NCBI GenBank assembly: GCA_020073395.1
Contig: JAIQFF010000005.1
Span: 1 to 64,000 of the forward strand
Origin: Terriglobia bacterium
GTDB taxonomy: Bacteria; Acidobacteriota; Terriglobia; Terriglobales; Acidobacteriaceae
DNA length: 64,000 bases
Reading direction: 5' to 3'
Part shown: positions 27,736 to 35,718 of the stretch, piece by piece
How the letters are laid out: each line of letters opens with the position of its first letter
How positions within the stretch are numbered: position 1 is the stretch's first letter
Made by a program: the position numbers and the translations under genes
The notes under the pieces: model-generated
Told to the model about the DNA's origin: nothing
Database searches by the model: none
What the model saw: the letters and a program-made list of their open reading frames with translations, nothing else

Positions 27736-27741
27736 AGGAGG
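27736..27741 (+). promoter_or_regulatory. Shine-Dalgarno deciding the start at 27749
   Basis: AGGAGG at 27736-27741 is only one base from the ATG at 27743 but seven bases from the ATG at 27749. The second is therefore the likely initiation codon. Confidence 0.7.
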
Positions 27742-27748
27742 AATGATC

Positions 27749-28081
27749 ATGAACGTCCGACCCACACTAATTGCCATCCTTGCGGTGGCCGCTATCTCTG
27801 TTGCCGCCGACTCGGCCATGGCCAAGGAAGTCAGCATCAAGAACCACAGCAAAAGCCAGGTCCAAGGCGATTGTGGCGGTAAGGGGGACGTATATTGGAT
27901 CCCCGGCAAGACCGGCCACACTTACGGCTGTATGCATGAGGATGGCAGCGGCATCGTTTGCGGCGGCGTCACGTCGAAACAAAAGCAGACATGCAGTACC
28001 TTTCGGACCGGGTCGTTTCCCTCCCCAAAATTGCCCACGAGGGACGAGATTGTGAAATCGGAGGTGACCGAGAAAAAGTAA
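27749..28081 (+). CDS. Small secreted four-cysteine protein
   Basis: 110 residues starting MNVRPTLIAILAVAAISVA, a clear signal peptide with cleavage near ADSAMA. The mature part has KNHSKSQVQGDCGGKGDVYW, IPGKTGHTYGCMHEDGSG and IVCGGVTSKQKQTC, with four cysteines (42, 61, 71, 82) probably forming two disulfides. The tail is charged. I recall similar GDCGG...YGC...IVCGG proteins annotated as hypothetical in soil alphaproteobacteria, so lateral spread is possible, but no function is known. The gene is alone, with a strong AGGAGG. The 232 bases after the kinase stop show no other gene. Confidence 0.75.
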   Translation: MNVRPTLIAILAVAAISVAADSAMAKEVSIKNHSKSQVQGDCGGKGDVYWIPGKTGHTYGCMHEDGSGIVCGGVTSKQKQTCSTFRTGSFPSPKLPTRDEIVKSEVTEKK

Positions 28082-28099
28082 GTTATCGCTGAGTGCCGG

Positions 28100-28124
28100 A
28101 GAATTCGGCTTAGGTCCGGCTGCC
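28100..28124 (+). repeat. Near-exact copy of the rnpB 3' end
   Basis: Thirteen bases (AGAATTCGGCTTA) followed directly by twelve (GGTCCGGCTGCC) match the last 27 bases of the RNase P RNA gene (29900 to 29874, minus strand), apart from a missing CA. The orientation is opposite to rnpB. Confidence 0.8.
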
Positions 28125-28194
28125 GCGAACATTTTGTACAATACTGGGCGTTTTCGCAGACAAGAAGGAAATCCGTGCGCCTGAAACGAATCTG

Positions 28195-28953
28195 TCAGAT
28201 GCCGGCGTACCAGGCATAGCCTGCTTCTGGAGATGCGGAGCCCAGACCCTTGCCGAACCCTTTTAGACTGTCGGTGACCGTCAGGTGGGTGATGTATTTC
28301 ACGCTCTTGTAGCCGAGCTGGCGGGGGAGGCGCAGGCGAAGCGGCCCGCCGTTCCCCACGGGGAGTTCATCGCCATTCATCCCATAGGCCAGAAAAGTCT
28401 GCGGATGCAACGCATCGGCCATATCGATGCTTTCCCACCAGTCGGGATCGATCGAGTAGTAAACAATGTATCTGGCTTGCGGGAGGATTGCCACGGCTTG
28501 CAGGATTTGGGAGAGAGGCACGCCGATCCACTCGGCAATGTACGACCAACCCTCCTCACACTGCAGCATAGTGATCTGGCTTTGAGACGGGTAACGCTTA
28601 AGCTGGTCAAGCGAAAACGAGCCGGGCTGGGCGACCATGCCGTTGACGGAGAGCCGCCAATCAGCAAATCCTCCGGCCTGAAGGCGCTTGAAGGCTTCAT
28701 TCAGGGGCGGGATTTCGTTGGCGAATGGAGGCTTCGAGATCTGGCTCCGAGAGAACTCACGAGCTAATGAGTGCCTCGTGAGCAGACGCTGGGAAGCATA
28801 GGTCAGAGTTTCGCCGAGGCCATAGATTCCGCCGTGATCGGGCGGGACCAGCCCATACCTTTGCGCAATGCGCGCGGCTACGCCCAGGCCCAATGCGCTC
28901 GCCGTGGCTGCGAATCCGGTTGTGATCAGTTTGCGACGTGAGAGTCTGCTCAT
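28195..28953 (-). CDS. YedY/MsrP-like molybdopterin-dependent oxidoreductase, Tat-exported
   Basis: From ATG 28953 the product is 252 residues with a twin-arginine leader (SRLSRRKLITTGFAATASA). The sulfite-oxidase-fold Mo domain shows WRLSVNGMVAQPGSFSLDQL, then LQCEEGWSYIAEWIGVPL, where C132 is the likely Mo ligand. YGMNGDELPVGNGGPLRLRLPRQLGYK and KYITHLTV follow. MsrP reduces methionine sulfoxide in periplasmic proteins, and other members reduce or oxidise different small molecules, so the substrate is open. The start overlaps the stop of the cytochrome b gene (ATGA, 28950-28953), so the two are cotranslated and form an enzyme/membrane-anchor pair like MsrPQ, though with a b561-type partner. 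Confidence 0.88.
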   Translation of the reverse strand: MSRLSRRKLITTGFAATASALGLGVAARIAQRYGLVPPDHGGIYGLGETLTYASQRLLTRHSLAREFSRSQISKPPFANEIPPLNEAFKRLQAGGFADWRLSVNGMVAQPGSFSLDQLKRYPSQSQITMLQCEEGWSYIAEWIGVPLSQILQAVAILPQARYIVYYSIDPDWWESIDMADALHPQTFLAYGMNGDELPVGNGGPLRLRLPRQLGYKSVKYITHLTVTDSLKGFGKGLGSASPEAGYAWYAGI

Positions 28954-29741
28954 GTGCGCTCCATAGGTGTAGCGGCGCGGCCCGTGATCATCGCCCGCAT
29001 ACGGCTCCTGAATCCGGCAAGCCAAACCATCGCAACGTGGACCAGCAGGAAGAGCACGAGAGCTAAGGAGACGAAGAAGTGAAGCGTGCGCGCCGATTGC
29101 TGGCCGCCGAGCACATTGACGGTCGCCGGAAATGCGGAAACAAAGGCGGGAGACATCGCCAGGCCCGTCCAGATTACTAACGGGAAAAGAACGAAGATCA
29201 CGAACAGATAGGTGAGGCGCTGGAGCACATTATACGACCAGGCCTCTGCCTCACTCGGCCGCTCGAAGCGCAAATGGCTAGCGATCGCCGTCGAGAACGC
29301 CCGCCACGACAGATCGGCCTGATCCGGGAGTAAGTTTTTCCGCAAATGCCCCGTGAAAAAACTGGAGATCACATACAGTAAGCCGGTTAACACCACCACC
29401 CAGGCAGCTTGAAAGTGGAGATACCGGCTCCAGCCGTTCTGGTCCGGCAGCACGTACCCGTAGCCGGTCGGCACCAACGCCCTCGAGGCAGGGATCGGCA
29501 GTTTGAACAACGGTGGAGTCAAATCGTTGCCCGTTTCGCCCCAATAGAAGCGAGGGTGAGAGATCACAATTTCAACTCCACTGACGAGCAGGGCAAGAAA
29601 GCACAGAGTGGTGATCCAGTGGTTGACGCGGACGAGGGCAGAGTGCCGCGAAGTAGTCGTCGTGGTTGGGACGGCCGAGGCAGCACTTGGGACGCAAGCG
29701 GAGTCGCTCACGCGGGAATGGTACCACGTGGCGCGTAACAT
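28950..29741 (-). CDS. Cytochrome b561-type membrane subunit
   Basis: About 263 residues with four or five membrane helices: ITTLCFLALLVSGVEIVIS, AAWVVVLTGLLYVISSFF, YLFVIFVLFPLVIWTGLAM and LHFFVSLALVLFLLVHVAMVW. Histidines near helix ends (RVNHW, HFQAAW, LHFFVS, LVHVAM) fit two b-type hemes of the cytb561/DUF4405-like family. It would pass electrons between the quinone pool and the Tat-exported molybdoenzyme encoded next. The start is uncertain: ATG 29741 (used here) or GTG 29711; the longer open frame to 29816 has no support. Confidence 0.82.
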   Translation of the reverse strand: MLRATWYHSRVSDSACVPSAASAVPTTTTTSRHSALVRVNHWITTLCFLALLVSGVEIVISHPRFYWGETGNDLTPPLFKLPIPASRALVPTGYGYVLPDQNGWSRYLHFQAAWVVVLTGLLYVISSFFTGHLRKNLLPDQADLSWRAFSTAIASHLRFERPSEAEAWSYNVLQRLTYLFVIFVLFPLVIWTGLAMSPAFVSAFPATVNVLGGQQSARTLHFFVSLALVLFLLVHVAMVWLAGFRSRMRAMITGRAATPMERT

Positions 29742-29873
29742 CCGACATCCACGAATGTGCCCGGCTGTGTGTACTGGAGAAAGAGGAATGTCGTTGCCGC
29801 TGCGCAAGCGCGTCACACCTGCGTCACAACGTCCTCTTAGCCTTTTTGGAAGTGATTGAAAGCAAAAATTTGT

Positions 29874-30295
29874 GGCAGCCGGACCTGTAAGCCGAATTCT
29901 GTCTGCCGGATTGCTCCGGCAGGACGGTCATTCCTCTGGGCCGGGCATTACTGCGCGGCTCAAGCGACCTACCCGGAGGTTGTGGCGCACCGAGCCGGCA
30001 CGCGCCTCAGGCGAACCCGAGGCTCCCTCCCTATTTGGTCTTGCTCCGTGTGGGGTTTGCCCTGCCTGCCGCATTACTGCGACAGCGGTGCGCTCTTACC
30101 GCACCTTTTCACCCTTACCCCGGCGTTGCCGCCGTGGCGGTATGTTTTCTGTGGCACTTTCCGTCGAATGGACCCGCCCAAGCAAAGCTTGGACAGGGCA
30201 CCCTCCCGGACGTTATCCGGCACACTGCTCTGTGGAGTTCGGACTTTCCTCCCCCGCCACTTGACTAGCGAGAGCGACCGTCCGGTCCAGCTGCC
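29874..30295 (-). ncRNA. rnpB: RNase P RNA, bacterial class A
   Basis: Read on the minus strand, the 422-nt gene has a 12-bp P1 helix: GGCAGCTGGACC at the 5' end (30295-30284) pairs with GGTCCGGCTGCC at the 3' end (29885-29874) with one wobble. Inside are the universal landmarks: GAGGAAAGTCCGAACTCC, ACAGAAAACATACCGCC, GGTAAGGGTGAAAAGGTGCG, CAAATAGGGAGG, TAGGTCGCTTGAG, CCAGAGGAATGACCGTC and ACAGAATTCGGCTTACAG. It is the catalytic RNA that matures tRNA 5' ends. A TATAAT on the same strand (30310-30305) lies correctly for a 5' end near 30297. Confidence 0.97.
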
Positions 30296-30304
30296 AACAG
30301 GTTC

Positions 30305-30310
30305 ATTATA
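30305..30310 (-). promoter_or_regulatory. -10 box of rnpB
   Basis: ATTATA on the plus strand reads TATAAT on the minus strand, about ten bases before the rnpB 5' end. The heptamer element begins at 30312, so any -35 would lie inside its arm, and none resembling TTGACA is visible there. Confidence 0.65.
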
Positions 30311-30311
30311 G

Positions 30312-30493
30312 CGGACGGCGGGCGTCGGACCTCGGGCGTCGGGCGTCAGACAACCGAACTTCCGCCTCGCACCGGTTCGGAGAGCGCGATTTTGCTCTGT
30401 TAGACTTACATGCAGCTCTCGTGCCGGCGTTTCGCCGATGTCCGAGGTCTGATGTCCGAAGTCTGACGTCCGAGGTCTGACGCCCGAAGTCTG
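30312..30493. repeat. Hairpin element with 14-nt (2x7) phased arms
   Basis: The right arm (30437-30493) is four tandem 14-nt units of the type CAGACYTCGGRCRT (read on the minus strand) plus one base. The left arm (30312-30351) carries about three degraded units in the opposite orientation. The interior (30352-30436) holds no gene. It lies between divergent rnpB and the first permease gene, starting one base from the rnpB -10 box and ending four bases before the permease ATG. Confidence 0.85.
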
Positions 30494-30497
30494 CCCC

Positions 30498-31727
30498 ATG
30501 ACCACCCTTGAAGCCATCCGCATTGCGCTGTTGTCGCTGTGGGCGAACAAGCTGCGTTCTGCCCTGACCCTGCTTGGAGTCGTGATCGGCGTGGCTGCCG
30601 TGATTGCCGTGGTCACCTTCGTCAACGGGATCAATGGATATGTGGCGGAGAAGATTTTCAATCTGGGCGCCGATGTTTTTATCATCAGCAAGGTAACTCC
30701 GGTGATCACCAACGTTGACCAACTCCTCGAAGGCCAAAAGCGCAAAGACCTCACCATGGAGGACTACCAGGCGGTGCTGGAATCCTGCAAGCACTGCGCC
30801 ATGATTGGGGCTTCCACCATCAACCCCTCCGGCCACGTGAGGTACGAGGAACAATCCATTACCGATACCTGGATCCGGGGTCTCACGCCCTCGATGGCAC
30901 CAATTCTTGATCTCGATCTCACCTCCGGGCGCATGCTCAACGAAAACGATGAGGAGAACCGTTCGCAGGTGGGAGTGATTGGCACCGACATCGTGGATAA
31001 TCTTTTCCCTACGGTGGATCCTCTGGGCAAGGAGATTCGCGTCGAGGGCGAGGTGTACCGGGTCATTGGTGTGGGCAAGAAGCAGGGAACCACACTGGGC
31101 CAGAGCCGCGACAATTACGTAGCCATCCCGATCACCACTTATCTGAAGCAGTTCGGATCGCACACCAGCATTCGTATTTCGGGCAAGGCCGCCGGTGTGG
31201 GCACTGAGCTGGACGCCGCCATCGACGAAGCTCGAGCCGTCCTGCGGGCCCGGCGCCATGATTTGCCGGGGCGTCCGGACAGTTTTGCGGCTGAAACCAA
31301 CGCCAGCTTCCTGAGTATCTGGTCGAATCTGAGTGGAACATTTTTTATCGCCATGATCGCCATTGCCGCAATTTCGCTGGTGGTGGGAGGCATTGTCATC
31401 ATGAACATCATGCTGGTGTCGGTCACCGAAAGGACGCGCGAGATCGGCATACGTAAGGCCATGGGAGCGCGCCGCCAGGACGTGCTGTTGCAGTTCCTGA
31501 TCGAGTCCGGAACCATGGCGGTGGTGGGCGGTCTGCTGGGGGTGCTGTTTGGCATTGCCTTCGCCAAGGGCATCACGGCAATTATCGGCATGCCCTCGGA
31601 AATCAAGCTGTGGGCGGTGGCCGCAGGCCTGCTGGTCTCTGCCAGCGTGGGCGTGTTCTTCGGCGTGTACCCGGCCCGGCGAGCGGCCAAGCTGGATCCG
31701 ATCGCGGCCTTGAGATTCGAACTATGA
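30498..31727 (+). CDS. MacB-type ABC transporter permease (1 of 2)
   Basis: A 409-residue permease of the MacB/FtsX superfamily. It has an N-terminal helix with the IALLSLWANKLRSALTLLGVVIGVA signature (about 8-32), a large periplasmic MacB_PCD domain (about 33-280), then three C-terminal membrane helices. The FtsX core motif is [25 protein letters not shown], and the end is YPARRAAKLDPIAALR. Such proteins transmit ATP hydrolysis across the membrane to move peptides, lipoproteins or antibiotics; no ATPase or membrane-fusion protein is encoded next to it. The second permease begins 12 bases after the stop. The two probably form a heterodimer served by an ATPase elsewhere. Confidence 0.9.
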   Translation: MTTLEAIRIALLSLWANKLRSALTLLGVVIGVAAVIAVVTFVNGINGYVAEKIFNLGADVFIISKVTPVITNVDQLLEGQKRKDLTMEDYQAVLESCKHCAMIGASTINPSGHVRYEEQSITDTWIRGLTPSMAPILDLDLTSGRMLNENDEENRSQVGVIGTDIVDNLFPTVDPLGKEIRVEGEVYRVIGVGKKQGTTLGQSRDNYVAIPITTYLKQFGSHTSIRISGKAAGVGTELDAAIDEARAVLRARRHDLPGRPDSFAAETNASFLSIWSNLSGTFFIAMIAIAAISLVVGGIVIMNIMLVSVTERTREIGIRKAMGARRQDVLLQFLIESGTMAVVGGLLGVLFGIAFAKGITAIIGMPSEIKLWAVAAGLLVSASVGVFFGVYPARRAAKLDPIAALRFEL

Positions 31728-31739
31728 ATAGAATTTTCC

Positions 31740-32999
31740 ATGCTTCATAGAAGCCATTACGGCGAAGTGGTCCAGATGGCGCTGGATACGATCCGCACGA
31801 ATAAGATGCGTTCGGCGCTGACTGTGCTCGGCATCGTCATCGGGGTTGCCGTCGTCATCGGCATTTCTTCGGTGGTGCGCGGTCTCAATGACAACGTCAG
31901 CCAGGTCATCAGCAGTTTGGGTTCTAACATCGTCTTTGCTTACCACCAGCCTCTGACCTTCGGCCGGCCCACGGAAGAAATACGGACGCGCAAAGAGCTC
32001 ACCCTCGACGATTTTCAAGCGGTGCAGCAATTGCCTCACGTAAAGATCGCCACCGTCGGCCTGCGTTATTTTCGCCAGGAATTCGGCACCGGCACTTACG
32101 AGGTCAAGTACAACGGCCGTAAAGTCAAGAACACGATACTGGAGGGAGATACTGGCACCTGGAAGGATGTGTTTGATCTGGACATTTCCTCCGGGCGCTG
32201 GATGAACGAGATTGATGAAGAACACCACTCCCCCGTCATCGTCCTGGGCTCGGACACAGCCGACGAACTATTTCCCAACGAGGAAGCCCTGGGCAAGGAA
32301 ATCAATATTGATGGCCAGCTGTTCACGGTGATTGGGGTGGCGGCGAAACGCAAGAGTGTGTTTGCCGGAGGCAAAAATCCGGATGACAACATCGTGTATT
32401 TCCCGCTGGCCACGTTCCGCAAACTGCATCCCGAGCTGAAGCAATTCTGGATCAGCGTCAAAGCCACTTCGCACGACGACATGCCCAAGACCATCGACGA
32501 GATCCGCGAGCTGCTGCGCCGCCGCCGCAAAGTCTCCGCGGAAAAGCCTGACAACTTTGCGGTGTTCACTCAGGACTCGCTTTCCGAGGTGTGGAACCAG
32601 GTCACGGGCGCTGTGTTTATCTTCATGTTTGCGGTTTCCAGCGTGGGGCTGATCGTGGGTGGCGTGGGGGTGATGAACATCATGCTGGTCTCGGTGACCG
32701 AGCGGACCCGGGAAATTGGAGTGCGCAAAGCCATCGGCGCGCGCAAGCGCGATATCCTGCTGCAATTCACGCTGGAGGCCATCACTCTGACCGCGATGGG
32801 CGGAGTCCTCGGTGTCTTGCTGGGCGCGATCATTACCTGGACGATTCCGGCGATCTGGAGTTCGCTGCCGGCACGGATGTCGTTCTTCTGGGCTGCGTTC
32901 GGATTGGGCTCGGCCGCTGCTGAGGGTCTGGTATTCGGGATTTATCCAGCCTGGAAGGCCGCGAACCTGGATCCGATCGAGTCGCTGCGCTACGAGTAG
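31740..32999 (+). CDS. MacB-type ABC transporter permease (2 of 2)
   Basis: The 419-residue paralogue of the preceding permease has the same order. A first helix with [27 protein letters not shown] is followed by a periplasmic domain and then a C-terminal FtsX region with [27 protein letters not shown]. The end is [18 protein letters not shown], the typical permease terminus. The similarity to its neighbour is high in the membrane parts and low in the periplasmic domain, as expected of a duplicated pair with diverged ligand faces. The ATG at 31740 follows the first permease closely, so the two are cotranscribed. Its stop touches the hairpin element at 33001. Confidence 0.9.
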   Translation: MLHRSHYGEVVQMALDTIRTNKMRSALTVLGIVIGVAVVIGISSVVRGLNDNVSQVISSLGSNIVFAYHQPLTFGRPTEEIRTRKELTLDDFQAVQQLPHVKIATVGLRYFRQEFGTGTYEVKYNGRKVKNTILEGDTGTWKDVFDLDISSGRWMNEIDEEHHSPVIVLGSDTADELFPNEEALGKEINIDGQLFTVIGVAAKRKSVFAGGKNPDDNIVYFPLATFRKLHPELKQFWISVKATSHDDMPKTIDEIRELLRRRRKVSAEKPDNFAVFTQDSLSEVWNQVTGAVFIFMFAVSSVGLIVGGVGVMNIMLVSVTERTREIGVRKAIGARKRDILLQFTLEAITLTAMGGVLGVLLGAIITWTIPAIWSSLPARMSFFWAAFGLGSAAAEGLVFGIYPAWKAANLDPIESLRYE

Positions 33000-33000
33000 C

Positions 33001-33078
33001 TTCCTTCGTGTACCTTAGTGTGCTTAGTGGCCAAGCAAAATCAATGAACCACCAAGGACACTAAGGTACACGAAGGAA
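33001..33078. repeat. Hairpin element with 9-nt phased arms
   Basis: Left arm 33001-33030 and right arm 33049-33078 match at 28 of 30 positions around an 18-base loop. The arm consists of 9-nt units CTTCGTGTA / CCTTAGTGT / GCTTAGTGG, related to the element at 18717-18794. It starts one base after a stop codon and ends eight bases before the next start. Confidence 0.9.
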
Positions 33079-33086
33079 ATCCGCGA

Positions 33087-34262
33087 GTGATTCAGCGCAT
33101 TGTTGCCATCACTTCGACTGTTGCTGCGGCGATTACCGTCTGCGGTGCGGCTTATTACCTCGTCTGCCTGTACAGCGCGGCTCGATTTCTCGGTGAGCAT
33201 AAAGCGGCGGGCGGGGGCGTCCGCCCCACACCACCCACGCCACCTGTTTCCATTCTCAAGCCGCTGAAGGGAACAGATCCCGAGATGTATGAGAGCTTTC
33301 GCAGCCATTGTCTGCAGGACTATCCGGAATACGAAATCATTTTCGGGGTTAGCGATCCTGCCGACCCGGCTCTTCGGCTGGTCGAAAGATTGAAGCTGGA
33401 GTTTCCGCTTTGCGCGATCCGCGCGATGGTCTGTTCGGAGAACCTCGGTTCCAATGCCAAGGTGAGCAATCTGGCGCAGATGTTGCGACAGGCGAAATAC
33501 GAAAACGTTCTGGTCAATGACAGCGACATCCGGGTTCAGCCTGATTATTTGCGGCGCGTGATGGCTCCACTGGCAGATCAGCGAACCGGCCTGGTGACAT
33601 GTTTATATCGCGGCACTGCCGGTCCGACTCTGGGTTCGCGGCTGGAGGCGGTGGGCATCAGCACAGACTTTGCCGTCGGCGTGCTGGCGGCGCAGCAACT
33701 CGAAGGTGGAATTCGTTTTGGGTTAGGCTCCACGCTGGCCTTCCGGCGCCGTGACCTTGAGGCCATCGGTGGTTTCGAGGCGCTTGTGGATTACCTGGGA
33801 GACGATTACGAAATCGGCAAAAGAATCGCAGAGCGAGGGTTAAAGGTCAGGCTGTCCGATGTGGTGGTCGAAACCTTTCTTCCAGTGTATACGCTGCGGG
33901 AATTTGTCGATCACCAACTTCGTTGGGGACGCACCGTACGTGATTCGAGGCGCTGGGGATATCTCGGGCTGGTGCTGACTTTTGGTCTGCCCTGGGCGGT
34001 ATTGGCGGTGATTTTAAGTCACGGTGCCCTTTGGGCGTGGGCTTTGCTGGCTGCGACCGCGGGCCTGCGAGTCGCGGTGGCATTGGTCGTGGGATGGTCA
34101 GTGTTGCGCGATCGCCAGGTGTTAAGGCTGCTGCCATGGCTTCCATTGCGGGACTTGGTCGCCTTGCTGGTTTGGTTGGCGAGCTTGGTTGGGCACAACG
34201 TGGTTTGGCGAGGCGACTCTTTCACTTTGAAGGATGGCAAGCTGGCGCGAATCGATTCTTAG
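33087..34262 (+). CDS. GT2/GT21 glycosyltransferase, HpnI/ceramide glucosyltransferase-like (A)
   Basis: This 391-residue membrane glycosyltransferase has an N-terminal helix (about 5-30), then the catalytic GT-A domain: VSILKPLKGTDPEMYESF, VLVNDSDIRV (DxD-type metal and sugar-nucleotide site), DYLGDDYEIG (catalytic acid region) and QLRWGRTVRD (the Q(Q/R)xRW product motif). Hydrophobic C-terminal helices follow (about 290-375). HpnI adds N-acetylglucosamine to hopanoid or related lipids; ceramide glucosyltransferase is the closest named family. The start is GTG at 33087. Residues 39-49 (GEHKAAGGGVRP) are encoded partly by a palindromic repeat inserted in frame. It converges on a paralogue at 34329. 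Confidence 0.87.
   Translation: MIQRIVAITSTVAAAITVCGAAYYLVCLYSAARFLGEHKAAGGGVRPTPPTPPVSILKPLKGTDPEMYESFRSHCLQDYPEYEIIFGVSDPADPALRLVERLKLEFPLCAIRAMVCSENLGSNAKVSNLAQMLRQAKYENVLVNDSDIRVQPDYLRRVMAPLADQRTGLVTCLYRGTAGPTLGSRLEAVGISTDFAVGVLAAQQLEGGIRFGLGSTLAFRRRDLEAIGGFEALVDYLGDDYEIGKRIAERGLKVRLSDVVVETFLPVYTLREFVDHQLRWGRTVRDSRRWGYLGLVLTFGLPWAVLAVILSHGALWAWALLAATAGLRVAVALVVGWSVLRDRQVLRLLPWLPLRDLVALLVWLASLVGHNVVWRGDSFTLKDGKLARIDS
33207..33231 (+). repeat. Tailed palindrome inside a glycosyltransferase gene
   Basis: GCGGGCG, a short loop, TCCGCC and a CCACAC tail match the intergenic copies at 41730, 54674, 54797 and 62909. The gene reads through it as AAGGGVRPT without a frameshift, between the N-terminal helix and the catalytic domain. 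Confidence 0.75.
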
Positions 34263-34328
34263 TGCATGCAGGTTGCGGAAAAAGGTCGATCGGGATGAGC
34301 TTTGGGGAGGGCACGAGTTTACTGAGTC

Positions 34329-35555
34329 TTAAAGCTTGGCTCCCACGGCGCTCGCCGCGGGCCGGTTTTGCGGAATGATTTTCCCGCCGTTGCTGAAGCG
34401 GTAGGTTTCTCCGCGCCAGAAAAAAGTGCGGCCGCCGAAGCTAGCCAGCCAGGTAAAGAAACCCAGCAGGTCACGAACAGGATAGAGCCATGACAAGTAC
34501 AGTGCGCGCCGGTCGCCGATAATTCCCCAGCCTACGGCGATCGATTGCAGGATTCGGTTTGCAGAGGCGGCCGCCAACAGTCCAACTCCCAGCGGGGCAT
34601 GGCCCGTCGCCGTGGCCGCAATCAGACCCAGAACTCCGAACGGCATGGCATAAGTAAGACCGGTTCCGATATGGCCGAGAGGACGCGAGAATCGAGTGCT
34701 CTTCATCCAGCGTAACTGGTCGCCCAGAGTCCGCTTCAGGGAGCGGGGCGTGAGCACGTGCTGGATGATGTGATGAGAAAAGGCCACCTTGTAACCAGCC
34801 ACCCAGATCAGGTTGCCGAGGACGAAGTCATCCGAGTAGTAGTCTGCCGTGGCGGCGATACCACCGATTTTCTCCAGTGCGTCACGGCGAAAGGCGACTG
34901 CCGGACCGAGTGCGAAGCGGATGCCCTCTAGCATGTCCGCAACCATGACCCCGGAGGGCATTTCCACCGACATCCCCAGCGCTTCCAGGGTGGACCAGAG
35001 ATCGCCCGCCGTTACTCCGCGGTAGGGGCAGGTTACGAGGCCAATTTTCGGATTGAGCAGCGTTGGAATTACGTTGCGCAGAAAGTCAGGAGAGACCCGC
35101 ACATCGCTGTCGCTGATGACGAAGTAGTCGTTGGATGAGCCTGGAATCATCTTGCTCAGGGAGAAGACTTTGGCATTGGGCCAGGTGGGCGGGCCTGAGA
35201 CGACGATCCGACTCCTGACTTGAGGATAGCGCTGGCGAATTTTGTCGCCGAGTTGCAGTCCGGCGTCATTGGCATCCCGAGCCCCCAGGACGATTTCGAA
35301 CGCGGGATAGTCCTGTTGAAAGAAGCTCTCCAGATTTTGTTCAAGCTGGGCTTCCATGCCGTGAACCGGTTTGAGAATGGTGACGGCAGGCAGGGAAGAC
35401 CGGGGCGTTGCCGCGGCTGCTTGCTGGGCGGCACGGGCAACGCGGCGCCATCGGATGGCCGCCACCAGAACCATGAACAGAAAAATTGTGGAACTGAAGA
35501 TGCCCAGGAGCGCGATTGCCAGCAGCACATGCCATACCAGGGCCGCAGCGGTCAC
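34329..35555 (-). CDS. GT2/GT21 glycosyltransferase, HpnI/ceramide glucosyltransferase-like (B)
   Basis: From GTG 35555 the product is 408 residues: an N-terminal helix (ALLGIFSSTIFLFMVLVAA), VTILKPVHGMEAQLEQNLESF, FVISDSDVRVSPDFLR, DYYSDDFVLGN and QLRWMKSTRFSR, then C-terminal membrane helices. It is a paralogue of the convergent gene at 33087-34262 and should act on the same kind of lipid acceptor. The GTG is chosen because AGGAGG lies eight bases upstream on this strand. The frame is open to 35693, but that part lacks any such signal. Sixty-six bases separate the two stops. Confidence 0.87.
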   Translation of the reverse strand: MTAAALVWHVLLAIALLGIFSSTIFLFMVLVAAIRWRRVARAAQQAAAATPRSSLPAVTILKPVHGMEAQLEQNLESFFQQDYPAFEIVLGARDANDAGLQLGDKIRQRYPQVRSRIVVSGPPTWPNAKVFSLSKMIPGSSNDYFVISDSDVRVSPDFLRNVIPTLLNPKIGLVTCPYRGVTAGDLWSTLEALGMSVEMPSGVMVADMLEGIRFALGPAVAFRRDALEKIGGIAATADYYSDDFVLGNLIWVAGYKVAFSHHIIQHVLTPRSLKRTLGDQLRWMKSTRFSRPLGHIGTGLTYAMPFGVLGLIAATATGHAPLGVGLLAAASANRILQSIAVGWGIIGDRRALYLSWLYPVRDLLGFFTWLASFGGRTFFWRGETYRFSNGGKIIPQNRPAASAVGAKL

Positions 35556-35563
35556 GGCGTTGG

Positions 35564-35569
35564 CCTCCT
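35564..35569 (-). promoter_or_regulatory. Shine-Dalgarno deciding the GTG start at 35555
   Basis: CCTCCT on the plus strand reads AGGAGG on the minus strand, eight bases before the GTG of the glycosyltransferase. Confidence 0.65.
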
Positions 35570-35681
35570 GTGCCCAGGGATGAGTATGACCAGCGCAGCT
35601 GGCAGGTTCATTCGGAGATTCCGGAGAGCAATTATACGAGGGATGGAGCCACGGCAACAGTTCGCAGCCAAAGGCAAAAAT

Positions 35682-35718
35682 CCCTAACCGCAAAGTGCGC
35701 TAAGAATTTCGCAAAGGC
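35682..35718. repeat. Solo arm of a 9-nt-type repeat
   Basis: Words of the type CGCAAAG / GCTAAG / CGCAAAGG recur with 9-nt phasing between the glycosyltransferase upstream region and the end of the histidine kinase gene. No opposite arm was found. Confidence 0.5.

Noticed and set aside
28100-29900. Possible integrated island at rnpB
   Set aside because: As a present-day element this fails: no integrase, and the copies are inverted rather than direct. It is kept only as a possible scar in the findings.
30437-30493. Short regular repeat considered as a CRISPR array
   Set aside because: Units are 14 nt, directly adjacent with no spacers, and mirrored by an opposite arm; no cas gene is nearby.
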